From positions 1 through 26,794 of IMG/VR virus record IMGVR_UViG_3300048921_000314: a stretch of DNA of 26,794 nucleotides. The stretch is one strand, 5' to 3'. Positions 8,567 to 16,693 of this stretch are shown one piece after another (position 1 is the stretch's first letter; each line of letters starts with the position of its first letter). A model generated the notes under the pieces. The model was not told the origin of the DNA and ran no database searches. It saw only the letters and a list, made by a program, of their open reading frames with translations. The position numbers and the translations under genes are program-made. This DNA is from a virus.

Positions 8567-8778
8567 TGGGCGATTGGCTCGACGACGCAAAGAAGATCGA
8601 GGAGTTGGAGCGCGAACGGTCGATTCTGGCCCAACTCGCCCGGCCACGGCCTGCGGGGCCCAGCCTGATCGACTGCATGGACTGCGACTACGAAATACCT
8701 GCAGCGCGCCGAGCGCTGGAAGGCATTACCCGTTGCGTCCCGTGCCAATCAGCTTTTGAGAAAGGACAGCGCCGATGA
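8566..8778 (+). CDS. DksA/TraR-family C4 zinc-finger protein
   Basis: Small (70-residue) TraR-like regulator. TraR-type proteins bind RNA polymerase in the secondary channel without needing ppGpp. The sequence shows an acidic/basic N-terminal helix (residues 1-27) followed by a four-cysteine zinc finger, C37-x2-C40 and C57-x2-C60. The N-terminal helix has several acidic residues, as family members need for action in the channel. It sits between the tail tube and the lysis cassette with 1- and 4-nt overlaps, the same place as in several P2-like phages. A role in shifting host transcription late in infection is inference. Confidence 0.85.
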   Translation: MGDWLDDAKKIEELERERSILAQLARPRPAGPSLIDCMDCDYEIPAARRALEGITRCVPCQSAFEKGQRR

Positions 8779-9071
8779 CCGCACGCGCCAAGCCCAAAGG
8801 CACCCTGGAAAGCCGCTACGCCGTGCTTGAGCACCGCGTCAGCGACCTGGAGTCACGCCATGAAACTGTGCCGACCCGTGTCACCCGGTTGGAAGGCGAA
8901 TTCGAACACATGGCGGTACAGCTCTCGGATTTGAACGATGGCCAGCGCGAGCTAACGGCCACCGTGTCCGACATCGGCACCAAGGTCACCCGCATGTTGG
9001 CGGTGCTGACCGTGCTGGGTGTGGTCGCGCAGATGGTCGGGCCGGCGCTGTTGCGGATCCTGTTCCCATGA
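8775..9071 (+). CDS. Putative holin or lysis-associated membrane protein
   Basis: A 98-residue protein with a long charged, coiled-coil-like N-terminal part (residues 10-70, heptad-like LEHRVSDLESRHE and LEGEFEHMAVQLSDL) and one hydrophobic segment near the C-terminus (about 72-97, MLAVLTVLGVVAQMVGPALL). This resembles XhlA-type lysis membrane proteins more than three-helix P2 gpY holins. It starts with an ATGA overlap on the zinc-finger gene and ends with another on the lysozyme gene, so it occupies the holin position. Function is inferred from topology and position. Confidence 0.65.
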   Translation: MTARAKPKGTLESRYAVLEHRVSDLESRHETVPTRVTRLEGEFEHMAVQLSDLNDGQRELTATVSDIGTKVTRMLAVLTVLGVVAQMVGPALLRILFP

Positions 9072-9601
9072 GCCTGCGCGGCAAGATCGCCGCCGGTGGC
9101 ATCACGCTCTGCAGCTCCGCATTGGTCGTGTTCTTGGGCACTTGGGAAGGTAACGGCCAGAACACCGTCTACGCGGACAAGTTGGCCCGTGGCCTGCCGA
9201 CCGTGTGCAAGGGCATCACCAGTTACACCAGTCCGTACCCGCTGATTGTGGGTGACTACTGGTCGCCGGCGCGCTGCGCCGAGGTGGAGCAGCTGGTGGT
9301 CGAGAAAGGCCAACTGGCCCTGGCTGACTGCCTGACCAATCCGGCGATCGGGCAGAAGACCTTCGACGCCCTGAGCAGCCATGGCCACAACTTCGGTACG
9401 CCCAGCACCTGCGCCAGTCGCGCCGTGGGCTTGATCAATGCCGGCAAGATCGCGGAAGGCTGTAAGGCCCTCGCCTGGGGCCCCGATGGCAAGAGCCCGG
9501 TGTGGTCGTCGGTCACCGATGCCCAGGGCCGCAAGCGCTTTGTACCGGGCCTGCACGCTCGCCGGCGCGCCGAAGCGGCCATGTGCGCGGAGGGCTTGTG
9601 A
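9068..9601 (+). CDS. Phage lysozyme (GH24-like, probable SAR endolysin)
   Basis: Muramidase that degrades peptidoglycan at lysis. It has 177 residues. The N-terminus (residues 7-25, IAAGGITLCSSALVVFLG) is a weakly hydrophobic Gly/Ala/Ser-rich segment like the signal-arrest-release anchors of R21- and P1-type endolysins, with Cys15 inside it. The putative catalytic Glu is Glu27 in TWEG. Downstream, YADKLARGLPTVCKGIT corresponds to the Asp and Thr region of the family (Asp37 and Thr45 or Thr51). The spacing between these positions is one to two residues longer than in T4 or R21. The C-terminus has FVPGLHARRRAEAAMC, matching the family's GLxxRRxAE motif. It lies between the holin-like gene and Rz. 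Confidence 0.8.
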   Translation: MSLRGKIAAGGITLCSSALVVFLGTWEGNGQNTVYADKLARGLPTVCKGITSYTSPYPLIVGDYWSPARCAEVEQLVVEKGQLALADCLTNPAIGQKTFDALSSHGHNFGTPSTCASRAVGLINAGKIAEGCKALAWGPDGKSPVWSSVTDAQGRKRFVPGLHARRRAEAAMCAEGL

Positions 9602-10056
9602 TGCTGCGCGAAATCCTGTTTCCGCTGCTGCTGTGCGTGGTCGCATTTATCGGCTTCGACATCCTGGAGGGGCAACGCGACACCGCCCGCCAGGAGCGTG
9701 ACAACGCCCTGTTCGAAGTGACGGGCCTGCGCGAAGCCGCCCGCATCAGCGGCGAAATGCTGGCCGACCGTGACGCGATCGATCTGAAACGAACCCTGGA
9801 GCTGGACCATGAACGCGCTTCAAACCTTGAGCTGCAGCGCGCTGTTGACGATCGCCGTCAGCGGCTGCGCGTCAATGCCACCTGCAGCGCCGCCGGCATC
9901 GAAAAAGCCAGCGCCGGCGGCGTGGCTGATGCAGGTACCGCCGAACTCGCAACAGACGCTCGACCGGATTATTTCACCCTCAGAGATCAACTTGCCCTCA
10001 GTAAGCAAATGATCCTGGGCCTGCAGGACTACGTGCACCAGGTGTGCCTGCGCTGA
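9601..10056 (+). CDS. Rz-like spanin, inner membrane subunit
   Basis: Inner-membrane spanin subunit that, with Rz1, fuses inner and outer membranes at the last step of lysis. The ATG shares a base with the lysozyme stop, giving 151 residues. It has one N-terminal membrane segment (residues 5-20, ILFPLLLCVVAFIGFD) and a long charged coiled-coil periplasmic part rich in Arg, Glu and Leu (QRDTARQERDNALFEV, RTLELDHERASNLELQ). An upstream in-frame start within the lysozyme gene is rejected. The outer-membrane subunit gene is nested inside it in the +1 frame. Confidence 0.82.
   Translation: MLREILFPLLLCVVAFIGFDILEGQRDTARQERDNALFEVTGLREAARISGEMLADRDAIDLKRTLELDHERASNLELQRAVDDRRQRLRVNATCSAAGIEKASAGGVADAGTAELATDARPDYFTLRDQLALSKQMILGLQDYVHQVCLR
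9809..10012 (+). CDS. Rz1-like spanin, outer membrane lipoprotein, nested in Rz
   Basis: A 67-residue lipoprotein encoded wholly inside Rz in a different frame, the classic embedded Rz/Rz1 arrangement. The signal peptide (MNALQTLSCSALLTIAVSGC) ends in a lipobox with the acylated Cys at residue 20. The mature part is short and Pro-rich (MPPAAPPASKKPAPAAW), as is usual for Rz1. The start ATG is at 9809. Confidence 0.85.
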   Translation: MNALQTLSCSALLTIAVSGCASMPPAAPPASKKPAPAAWLMQVPPNSQQTLDRIISPSEINLPSVSK

Positions 10057-10098
10057 CCCGAAACCCCTTTAAACCAACCACCACAACGGATACGAACA

Positions 10099-10392
10099 AT
10101 GAGCCAGACCCAAGCCCGCGAAATCACCCTCGAAGTAGGCGAAAAGGAATTCACCTTCACCCTGACGCCCCAGGACGTGACCAAGTACTTCAATGCCATG
10201 ACCGCCAACAACAAGGTCGCGCCGTCCTTCAACCTGCTGAGCAGCACTGTGTTGCCCGCTGAAAAGGCCGGTCTGCGCGAGGTGTTGGCCAACCCGGTGA
10301 TGACCATGCAAATCGCCGGCGCGCTCCTCGAGGAGTACGCGCCTGACGTCGAGATCATCGTAAAAAAGCCCTTGAGCACGCTGACCGCCTGA
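10099..10392 (+). CDS. E: Tail assembly chaperone, short (unshifted) form, P2 gpE-like
   Basis: Chaperone that binds the tape measure protein while the tail tube is built. The unshifted product has 97 residues, starting MSQTQAREITLEVGEKEF and ending VKKPLSTLTA. Position immediately before the tape measure gene, small size and the slippery site near the end identify it with P2 gpE and lambda gpG. Codon 88 onward reads GTA AAA AAG, which contains the -1 slippery heptamer. A start codon and modest AT-rich leader lie 42 nt after Rz. Confidence 0.85.
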   Translation: MSQTQAREITLEVGEKEFTFTLTPQDVTKYFNAMTANNKVAPSFNLLSSTVLPAEKAGLREVLANPVMTMQIAGALLEEYAPDVEIIVKKPLSTLTA

Positions 10393-10556
10393 CCGAAGAC
10401 GGCCTGGGCCAGTTGCTGGCCCTGACCAACCGTTGGTTACCTGGTGCCGAGCCCAGCATCGAGAACATGGGCACGGCCAAGTGGCTGGATGACGAATATT
10501 GGAAACGCATGGAATTTGCCGTCGCAAGCGGCATTGCCCGTGCGTTGAACGGATAG
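10099..10556 (+). CDS. Tail assembly chaperone, -1 frameshifted long form (P2 gpE+E'-like)
   Basis: Read as 10099-10368 joined to 10368-10556. After a -1 slip on A AAA AAG (10362-10368), the ribosome continues GCC CTT GAG CAC and reaches a TAG at 10554-10556, giving 152 residues (90 before and 62 after the slip). The extension reads ALEHADRLTEDGLGQLLALT and ends FAVASGIARALNG, which looks like real coding sequence and fills the gap before the tape measure ATG at 10564. In P2 and lambda the extension joins the chaperone to the tape measure and tube. The heptamer and open extension are seen directly; the shift itself is inferred. Confidence 0.82.
10362..10368 (+). promoter_or_regulatory. -1 ribosomal frameshift slippery site AAAAAAG
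   Basis: The heptamer A AAA AAG is in the correct phase (zero-frame codons GTA AAA AAG) for tandem slippage, a classic strong bacterial -1 site. A perfect 7-bp hairpin (GGGCCAG TTG CTGGCCC, 10406-10422) lies 37 nt downstream. That is further than the usual stimulatory distance, so its role is uncertain. Confidence 0.82.
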
Positions 10557-10563
10557 GAACCAC

Positions 10564-12549
10564 ATGGCCGATCGTAGCGCCCGCCTGGACTTCATCCTGG
10601 CCCTGACCGACAAGGTCACCGCGCCCCTGGGCAAGGTGAAGATGGGCTTTTCCGAGCTGACCGAGCAAAGCGAAAAGAACATCAAGACCATGGGCATGGG
10701 CCTGGCCGGTGTGACGGGCGCTTTTGTCGGCATCAACGAATCACTGCAGCCCGCGCTGGAGATGAACCGCGCCCTGGGCGAGGTCAAATCCCTGGGTGTG
10801 GCCGAAGATGCGCTGACGGCTTTGAATCAGAAGGCCCTGGATTTCTCGGTGAACTATGGCGAGAACGCCCGGGATTTTGTCGCGTCGGCCTACAGCATTG
10901 AGGGCGCCATCAAGGGCCTGACCGGCAGCCAGCTGGCCACCTTCACCAACACCAGCAACCTGTTGGCCAAGGCCACCAAATCCGACGCCGAGACCATGGG
11001 CGCCTACGTGGGCACCATGTACAACCTGTTCAAAGGCCAGGCTGACGCCATGGGCAAGGGCGAATGGGTTGAAAAGCTGGGTGGCCAGACCGCTTTGGCG
11101 GTGCAGCTGTTCCGCACCGACGGCGCCCAGCTCAAGGACGCCTTCAAGGAAGTGGGTTCTATCGCGACCGCTGCCGGCGTTGATATTGCCGAACAGTTCG
11201 CGGTGATCGGCTCGCTGAGCAGCACCATGGAAGGCGGTGACGCCGGCGGGCGTTACAAGGCGTTCTTCGAAAACCTGGGCGCAGCGTCCGAAAAAATGGG
11301 CCTGAAGTTCACCGACTCCAACGGCAAGGCGTTGCCCATGCTGCAGATCATGGACAAGCTGCAGGGCAAGCTGGGCGACCTGACCAGTGCGTCGGCCAGC
11401 GCCAAGCTGATGGAAGCGTTTGGCGGGGAGGGCGCGCAGGTGATCAGCTCCCTGGCCAAGGACACCGACCGCCTGCGCAACGGCATGGAAAAGCTGGGCA
11501 AGGTGCGCGGCCTTGAGGACGCGCAGAAAATGGCCATGGACATGGTCGACCCTTGGCAACAGTTCGGGGCGGCGGTCGAAGCGCTGCGCATCGCCTTTGG
11601 CCAGGCACTGATTCCGATCCTGACGCCGTTGATGGCCAAGCTGTCGGGCATCGCTGGCACCATGACCCGCTGGACTCAGATGTTCCCCAACATCACCCGG
11701 GTGATCGGCATCGTCACGCTGACGATCTTGGCGCTGATTGCCGTCATGTCCCTGCTGACCTTCGCCGTCGGCGCCGGCCGCATGGTTTGGCTTTCGATGG
11801 TGACGGTCTGGAAGGTTGTGCAACTGGTCAGCTTGCGGACCACGGCCGTATTCCTCCTGCAGAAGGCTTTCATGCTGGGCTACATCACCGTGGTCTACGG
11901 CCTGACTGCCGTTCTCGGCTTGCTGCGTGGCGTGATGCTGTTGTGGCAGGGCGCGATCTGGTTGGTCAACGCGGCGCTGCTGGCCAACCCGGTCGTGTGG
12001 ATCGTGATCGGGGTTATGGCCTTGGTCGCGGCGGTGATCGCCGCCGTTGTGTACTGGGACGAGTGGACGGCCGCGCTGATGAACAGCGAGGCGTTCAAGT
12101 GGGTCAGCGACCAGATCACCGCGTTGTCGGACTGGTTCGCGTCGATGGGTGGTTGGGCCGGGATGGCCAAGGCCGCGTGGGACGGGATCGTCGCGATCTT
12201 TCACACGGCAATCAACGGCCTGATCGAGATGCTGAACAAGATCCCCGGCGTCGACATTGAAACCCGCTTCGGCGCCATGCCCGAGGTGCCCGGTACCGAC
12301 ATTGGTGTCAACACCATGGACAGCGCTGCAGCCGCGCAGCGCGCCCAGCAGACCATCAATGCGGCCATTCCAAGCCTGTCACCGGCGCGCCCCAACGCCG
12401 TGCCTCAGGGCGGGCTGCTGACGAGCATCCAGAACAACAACAGCAGCCAGAGCAGGGGCATGCATGTGGAGAAAGTCGAGATCCATAACAGCAAGCCTAT
12501 GACCTCCCTGGAGATGGAAAACATGGTTGCCATGTCGGTGGGCGGATGA
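10564..12549 (+). CDS. T: Tail tape measure protein, P2 gpT-like
   Basis: Sets tail length and is ejected ahead of the DNA. It has 661 residues, shorter than P2 gpT (815), so a shorter tail is predicted. The N-terminus (MADRSARLDFILALTDKVTA) and the early helical part are typical of TP901-type tape measures (residues 40-330, Ala/Gly/Lys-rich). Hydrophobic membrane-like segments lie at about 380-404 and 437-499, and the C-terminus is a low-complexity tail (QNNNSSQSRGMHVEKVEIHN). The ATG is 8 nt after the frameshifted chaperone stop, with an AGGAA just upstream. It ends with an ATGA-type overlap on the next gene. Confidence 0.92.
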   Translation: MADRSARLDFILALTDKVTAPLGKVKMGFSELTEQSEKNIKTMGMGLAGVTGAFVGINESLQPALEMNRALGEVKSLGVAEDALTALNQKALDFSVNYGENARDFVASAYSIEGAIKGLTGSQLATFTNTSNLLAKATKSDAETMGAYVGTMYNLFKGQADAMGKGEWVEKLGGQTALAVQLFRTDGAQLKDAFKEVGSIATAAGVDIAEQFAVIGSLSSTMEGGDAGGRYKAFFENLGAASEKMGLKFTDSNGKALPMLQIMDKLQGKLGDLTSASASAKLMEAFGGEGAQVISSLAKDTDRLRNGMEKLGKVRGLEDAQKMAMDMVDPWQQFGAAVEALRIAFGQALIPILTPLMAKLSGIAGTMTRWTQMFPNITRVIGIVTLTILALIAVMSLLTFAVGAGRMVWLSMVTVWKVVQLVSLRTTAVFLLQKAFMLGYITVVYGLTAVLGLLRGVMLLWQGAIWLVNAALLANPVVWIVIGVMALVAAVIAAVVYWDEWTAALMNSEAFKWVSDQITALSDWFASMGGWAGMAKAAWDGIVAIFHTAINGLIEMLNKIPGVDIETRFGAMPEVPGTDIGVNTMDSAAAAQRAQQTINAAIPSLSPARPNAVPQGGLLTSIQNNNSSQSRGMHVEKVEIHNSKPMTSLEMENMVAMSVGG

Positions 12550-12863
12550 GCGAGTACATCGATCTTTTGATTGTTGGCAATGACCTGGTGCTGGATCCGT
12601 CGCGTCAGCCGCTGCTGATCGATGACCGGGCCAGCATTGCCCAGGACATCGCTCACATGATCCGCGATAGCGGCCTGTTGGTCACCCTGGTGGCCGAACG
12701 CGATCGGCTCAAGCAACGCGACTGCATCCAGCAACTGGAACTGCTGGTGGAGGCCGACGAGCGCCTGGTACCGGGTACGGCGCAGATCACCCAGCTGCAG
12801 CCAGGCCAGTACCTGGTCACGGCAACAACCCTGAAATTCGGCAATATCGAGGTGCCTTTATGA
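12546..12863 (+). CDS. DUF2590-family baseplate-region protein
   Basis: A 105-residue protein recognised as the DUF2590 type found in HP1/K139-like phages. It starts MSEYIDLLIVGNDLVLDPSR, followed by IAQDIAHMIRDSGLLVTLVAE. Its size, the position directly before baseplate J, and the pattern of a short beta region followed by a helical DI-HMIR segment suggest the gpW/gp25 baseplate wedge role, but this is inference. Overlaps of 4 nt at both ends tie it to the tape measure and J genes. Confidence 0.75.
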   Translation: MSEYIDLLIVGNDLVLDPSRQPLLIDDRASIAQDIAHMIRDSGLLVTLVAERDRLKQRDCIQQLELLVEADERLVPGTAQITQLQPGQYLVTATTLKFGNIEVPL

Positions 12864-14035
12864 GTGACGTAGATTTCAAGCAGGCGCTGGCCGACGCCGG
12901 CATTCCTACGACTGAGGCGGGGCTCCTGCAGGAGTGGGAAAAAGAGGTAGCCGCCCAGGGCAGCAAATTGAGCAACACCAGCGCCTATTCGCCGTTCTGG
13001 CGAGTGGTGCGCGCCCTGGTGACCAAGCCGGTGCTGTGGATCCTGGAATTTTTCGTGGCCACGGTGCTGCCCAACTTTTTCGTCAAGACTGCCGTAGACG
13101 CCTGGCTCGACATGCTGGCCTGGGCCGTCAACGTCGAGCGTAAGGGCGCGACCAAGGCTAAGGGCTTTTTGCTGTTCACCCGCGAAGCCGCCGGCGGCGC
13201 CCTGGAAGTACCGGCCGGAACGCTGGTGCAGTCCGCATCAATCAACGGCCATATCTACCAGGTGGTGACCACGGCGGTGGGTATCTTCGCTGATGGGTTG
13301 ATGCAGTTGCAGATCCCGGTCGAGGCGGTCGACACCGGCGCCGGTTTCAACCTGGCCCCGGGTTATTACGCGATCTTGCCGGTACCGGTACCGGGCATTG
13401 CCCAGGTGGTGAACACCGACGGCTGGTTGACTACACCTGGTGCAGATCCTGAGCCCAACGACGAGCTGCGTTTGCGCACCCGCAACCAGTTTTCAGCGGT
13501 CAACCAGTGGCACACCGATGCAGTGTACCGCGCCATGATTTCGGCCTTCCCGGGTGTGCGCCCGGATGGCGTGTATTTCCAACATGACGCGCCACGTGGT
13601 CCGGGCAGTGCAAACGCCTTTGTCCTGTTTGACGCGGACGTGCCGGCGGCGACGTACCTGGCGCAAATCAACGCGCATATCCGCGACCAGGGCAACCATG
13701 GCCACGGCGATGACCTGTTGGTGATGGTCATGCCTGAAACCCAGCACGCCATAAAGTTGGAGATCTGGCCGCGCTCGACATTGACAACCGAACAGCGCGC
13801 AACCCTCAAAGACAACGCGACGTTGTTCGTGCGTGCCGCGTTTCGTGACAGCACCGCCACGGACTTCCAGCCGACCCTGACCTATCCCCAGTCGCGGTTT
13901 TCATTCAGCCGATTAGGTGAAGAACTTCACCAGCAATTCGCCGGCATCGAGTCTCTGCGCTTTGCCACGGCCGACATCATCAGCGAGCTGAACATTCCAC
14001 GGATCCAGAGCCTGGAGGTGTTGTTGCGTGATTAA
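12860..14035 (+). CDS. J: Baseplate assembly protein J-like
   Basis: Baseplate wedge protein of the gpJ/gp47 family. It has 391 residues. Landmarks are EVPAGTLVQSASINGHIYQVVTTA near residues 113-136, the GAGFNLAPGYY segment, NDELRLRTRNQFSAVNQWHTDAVYR (ELR.R pattern of the family) and YFQHDAPRGPGSANAFVLF. P2 gpJ has 302 residues, so this is a longer relative. It ends overlapping the gpI-like gene by 8 nt, and the J-I order is conserved among P2- and Mu-type phages. Confidence 0.9.
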   Translation: MSDVDFKQALADAGIPTTEAGLLQEWEKEVAAQGSKLSNTSAYSPFWRVVRALVTKPVLWILEFFVATVLPNFFVKTAVDAWLDMLAWAVNVERKGATKAKGFLLFTREAAGGALEVPAGTLVQSASINGHIYQVVTTAVGIFADGLMQLQIPVEAVDTGAGFNLAPGYYAILPVPVPGIAQVVNTDGWLTTPGADPEPNDELRLRTRNQFSAVNQWHTDAVYRAMISAFPGVRPDGVYFQHDAPRGPGSANAFVLFDADVPAATYLAQINAHIRDQGNHGHGDDLLVMVMPETQHAIKLEIWPRSTLTTEQRATLKDNATLFVRAAFRDSTATDFQPTLTYPQSRFSFSRLGEELHQQFAGIESLRFATADIISELNIPRIQSLEVLLRD

Positions 14036-14552
14036 GATCAACTTGCCGTTCTGGCTCGATGGCGTCGAGCTGACCAAACTCAAGGCCGCCGCCCAATCCT
14101 GGTGGGAACGCGTCGAGGGCTGGTTGCGCTGGCCGCTTCTGCAGATGGACGCGGACACCTGCCACATTACCGTGCTTGACCTGTTGGCCTGGCAGCGCGA
14201 CATCACCCGTTTCAAGGGCGAACCCGAGGCCTTGTATCGCCTACGGGTCAAGTACGCCTTCATCAACGCCGTCGACGCCGGCAGCACCGCTGGGATGAAA
14301 CGCATCCTGGTGCGACTTGGCGTCGGCTATGTCGAGATTGAGGAACGCCAGGCGGGTCGGGATTGGGACGTGGTGCTGCTGCGTTTTTCAGACTCCCAGC
14401 TGTCGCAAAACCCCGAGTTGCTGCGCGTGCTGATCCAGCAGTACGGCCGCACCTGCAGACGCTACGACTTCTCGACCATCACCCCAATCGCGGTGGCCGC
14501 CGCCATCGTCCAGTTCAACGACGATCAGCAAACGCTGGTTGCCAGTCTGTAG
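14028..14552 (+). CDS. I: Baseplate/tail protein I-like
   Basis: Baseplate wedge component that normally forms a pair with gpJ. It has 174 residues with a GTG start inside the end of the J gene. Landmarks include LPFWLDGVELTKLKAAAQ, the Trp-rich SWWERVEGWLRWPLL, and CHITVLDLLAWQRDITRFKG followed by RLRVKYAFINAVDAGS, which resembles the LAWq..v and R..v..a pattern of the gpI family. An AGGAG immediately after its stop serves the fibre gene. Confidence 0.8.
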   Translation: MIKINLPFWLDGVELTKLKAAAQSWWERVEGWLRWPLLQMDADTCHITVLDLLAWQRDITRFKGEPEALYRLRVKYAFINAVDAGSTAGMKRILVRLGVGYVEIEERQAGRDWDVVLLRFSDSQLSQNPELLRVLIQQYGRTCRRYDFSTITPIAVAAAIVQFNDDQQTLVASL

Positions 14553-14560
14553 GAGCCTCC

Positions 14561-16132
14561 ATGGCTAGCCTTACCCTTGCAGGTGAAAACCTGATCGCCG
14601 CCAAACAAGCCGCCAGTGCGGGTTTGAAAGTATCTCGATTCATCTTTGCCAATATTCCAGGGCTGGACGCCAACGCCCCGGTAGATCGAGCCGCCGGTAA
14701 GCCTGCAGCGGCGCGCATTGTCTACACCCATACGATTGCGGCCGAGAACGCGGGGTACGTGAACCCTAACCAGGTCGTGTACAGCGCCCAGATCGGCTCG
14801 GATATTGGCGACTGGGACTTCAACTGGATCGGCCTGGAGACGGCGGAAAATGTGCTGTTTGCCGTGGCCTACGTGCCGCTCCAGCAAAAGCGCCGCAATA
14901 TTCCGCCACAGCAGGCAGGCAACAACCTCACGCGCAACTTCCTGGTGGTTTTCGACGGTGCCCAGGCGCTGACCGGCGTGACGATCAATGCCAGCACTTG
15001 GCAACACGATTTCACCGTCCGCCTGGCCGGCATCGATGAGCGCGAGCGCCAGGCCAATCGCGACATGTTCGGCCGGGCGTGCTTTTTCGGTAGCGCCCTG
15101 CAGGTGGAGAAGGTCGGGAATGTCTACCAGCTCAAACCGGGGACCGCCTATATCGAGGGCATCCGCCTGGAGCGTGCAGCTGTGCAATTTAGTGCACCAG
15201 GTGCATTTCCGACCTCGGTGTGGATCGACGTGGCGATGCAGCGCGAGCTGAGCGACATGGTTGCCAAGGCGACAATCGCCTATGGGGCAAACCGTCTGGA
15301 CTACACGGACAGCGCAGGCGTGAAGCATTACCAGGTGCTGCTCGCCGATCTGCCGAACGCGAACACCATCACCGACCGGCGGCCGGTGGAGCCGATCGGC
15401 GGGCCGCTGGTGCAGCATTTCGCTGCCCGGGTGGGTGACTATGACCAGCTTCGTGCACGCGCAACGACCAAGGAAGACGTCAAGTTAGACCAGATTCCCA
15501 ACGCCATCAGCGACGACCAGGACACCAACAGCAGCGTCATTCTTGCCACCACTAAAGCGGTGAAGGCTGCTACAGCGTTGATCTGGACCGGTATCGCCAA
15601 CATCGTGTCGGGAGTCACTGTGGTGGGAAAGGCCGCAAGGTGGGCCAACGCTCGAAAGATCACGCTGAACGGTGCAGTGCTGGGCAACGTGACACTCGAC
15701 GGATCAGGCGATGTAACGATAACCACCTCTGGAAGTCAGGCCACCGAGGCATTCGTTGGTAGTTCTAAAGTCGCCTCACAGGCCATGGCCAACGCAGGTG
15801 TCGACGACCTCAGTTTCATCACTCCCAAAAAGCTGCGTTGGGGCTTCGCGATCTTGTTGGCGACGAATGGCTACATCGTGTTCCCGACTTGGCTCGGCGG
15901 CTTGATCTTGCAATGGGGATCGGCATCTCCAGGGCCTACCACGCTCAGTTTTCCAATCGCTTTCCCTACGGTTTGTGCCGTTTTGGGGGGGACGGCGCAA
16001 GGCGACGGTAATTCTGCATCCACCAACACGGAATGGATGGTAATTGCCAATACTGTCTCGAATTCGCAGTTTCGCCTGCGCACTGGCACCGCGAATCTCG
16101 TGCCGGTCAAGTGGTACGCCATTGGCTATTAA
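14561..16132 (+). CDS. H: Tail fibre protein (P2 gpH-like N-terminus, distinct receptor-binding C-terminus)
   Basis: Adhesin that attaches to the baseplate and binds the host receptor. The ATG at 14561 has AGGAG 6 nt upstream and gives 523 residues; the frame reaching back to 14363 is rejected. The N-terminal 150 residues (SRFIFANIPGLD, QVVYSAQIGSDIGDWDFNWI, ATGFNLTRNF-like GNNLTRNFLVVFDG) match the DUF3751-type attachment domain. A middle repeat-poor stalk follows (residues 290-410). The C-terminal about 90 residues, from NGYIVFPTWLGGLILQWGS, resemble a knob-like tip ending VKWYAIGY, where host-range variation is expected. A chaperone gene follows directly. Confidence 0.9.
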   Translation: MASLTLAGENLIAAKQAASAGLKVSRFIFANIPGLDANAPVDRAAGKPAAARIVYTHTIAAENAGYVNPNQVVYSAQIGSDIGDWDFNWIGLETAENVLFAVAYVPLQQKRRNIPPQQAGNNLTRNFLVVFDGAQALTGVTINASTWQHDFTVRLAGIDERERQANRDMFGRACFFGSALQVEKVGNVYQLKPGTAYIEGIRLERAAVQFSAPGAFPTSVWIDVAMQRELSDMVAKATIAYGANRLDYTDSAGVKHYQVLLADLPNANTITDRRPVEPIGGPLVQHFAARVGDYDQLRARATTKEDVKLDQIPNAISDDQDTNSSVILATTKAVKAATALIWTGIANIVSGVTVVGKAARWANARKITLNGAVLGNVTLDGSGDVTITTSGSQATEAFVGSSKVASQAMANAGVDDLSFITPKKLRWGFAILLATNGYIVFPTWLGGLILQWGSASPGPTTLSFPIAFPTVCAVLGGTAQGDGNSASTNTEWMVIANTVSNSQFRLRTGTANLVPVKWYAIGY

Positions 16133-16141
16133 GGAGCAACG

Positions 16142-16693
16142 ATGATCTATTTTCACGCAGCTACCCGCGGCTTTCATCTTTCGCCTGTGCCTGACTCCCA
16201 GCCCATCACGAAAGAGGAGCATTTGGCATTGCTGGAAGGGCAGTCCAGCGGTCAGATGATTGGCGCCACGCAAGATGGCTTTCCGTTCTTGGCCGCTCCC
16301 GATCGGCCTACCCAACAACAGCGCTTGCAGGCTCTTCATCAGCAAAAAGTCGACTCGCTCAACCGGTCCTGTGAATCGGCAATCACCGGTGGTTTTTGGT
16401 CTGAGGCGCTTGGCGAGCAATATCAGTACGGCAGTCAGATGGAAGACCAGTTGAATCTGACGGGCGCAATTTTGGCGGGTGTAGACGCTTTGTATCCTTG
16501 CCGCGATGAGGCCGGCATCAAGGAATTTCGCGACCACAGTGCCGCTCAGATCCGCCAGGTGGGTGACGACTTCACTGCGTTCAAACTGCAGTTGCTGCAG
16601 AAGGCCAACCAGCTCAAGCAACAGCTAGACCAGGCCCTAGTAGATGTTGATCTGGCCAAACTGGAGCTGGTGACCTGGGAACATGCACTGTGA
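16142..16693 (+). CDS. Tail fibre assembly chaperone-like protein
   Basis: A 183-residue protein directly after the fibre gene, in the chaperone position. The N-terminus (MIYFHAATRGFHLSPVPDSQPITKEEHLALLEGQ) has the short SxxGFY-type start and the 'eeh..ll.gq..G' pattern of fibre assembly proteins. The C-terminal half (YGSQMEDQLNLTGAILAGVD, then IRQVGDDFTAFKLQLLQKAN) is a domain often fused to such chaperones and resembles DUF4376-type sequences. It has a GGAG ribosome site before the ATG. Role is inferred from family resemblance and position. Confidence 0.8.
   Translation: MIYFHAATRGFHLSPVPDSQPITKEEHLALLEGQSSGQMIGATQDGFPFLAAPDRPTQQQRLQALHQQKVDSLNRSCESAITGGFWSEALGEQYQYGSQMEDQLNLTGAILAGVDALYPCRDEAGIKEFRDHSAAQIRQVGDDFTAFKLQLLQKANQLKQQLDQALVDVDLAKLELVTWEHAL

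Noticed and set aside
10741-12204. A 487-codon minus-strand frame opposite the tape measure gene
   Set aside because: His/Gln/Arg/Gly-rich low-complexity translation typical of antisense GC-rich DNA, with no upstream ribosome site.
14525-15418. A 297-codon minus-strand frame opposite the fibre gene
   Set aside because: Shadow of the fibre coding sequence; composition and lack of start signals do not support a gene.
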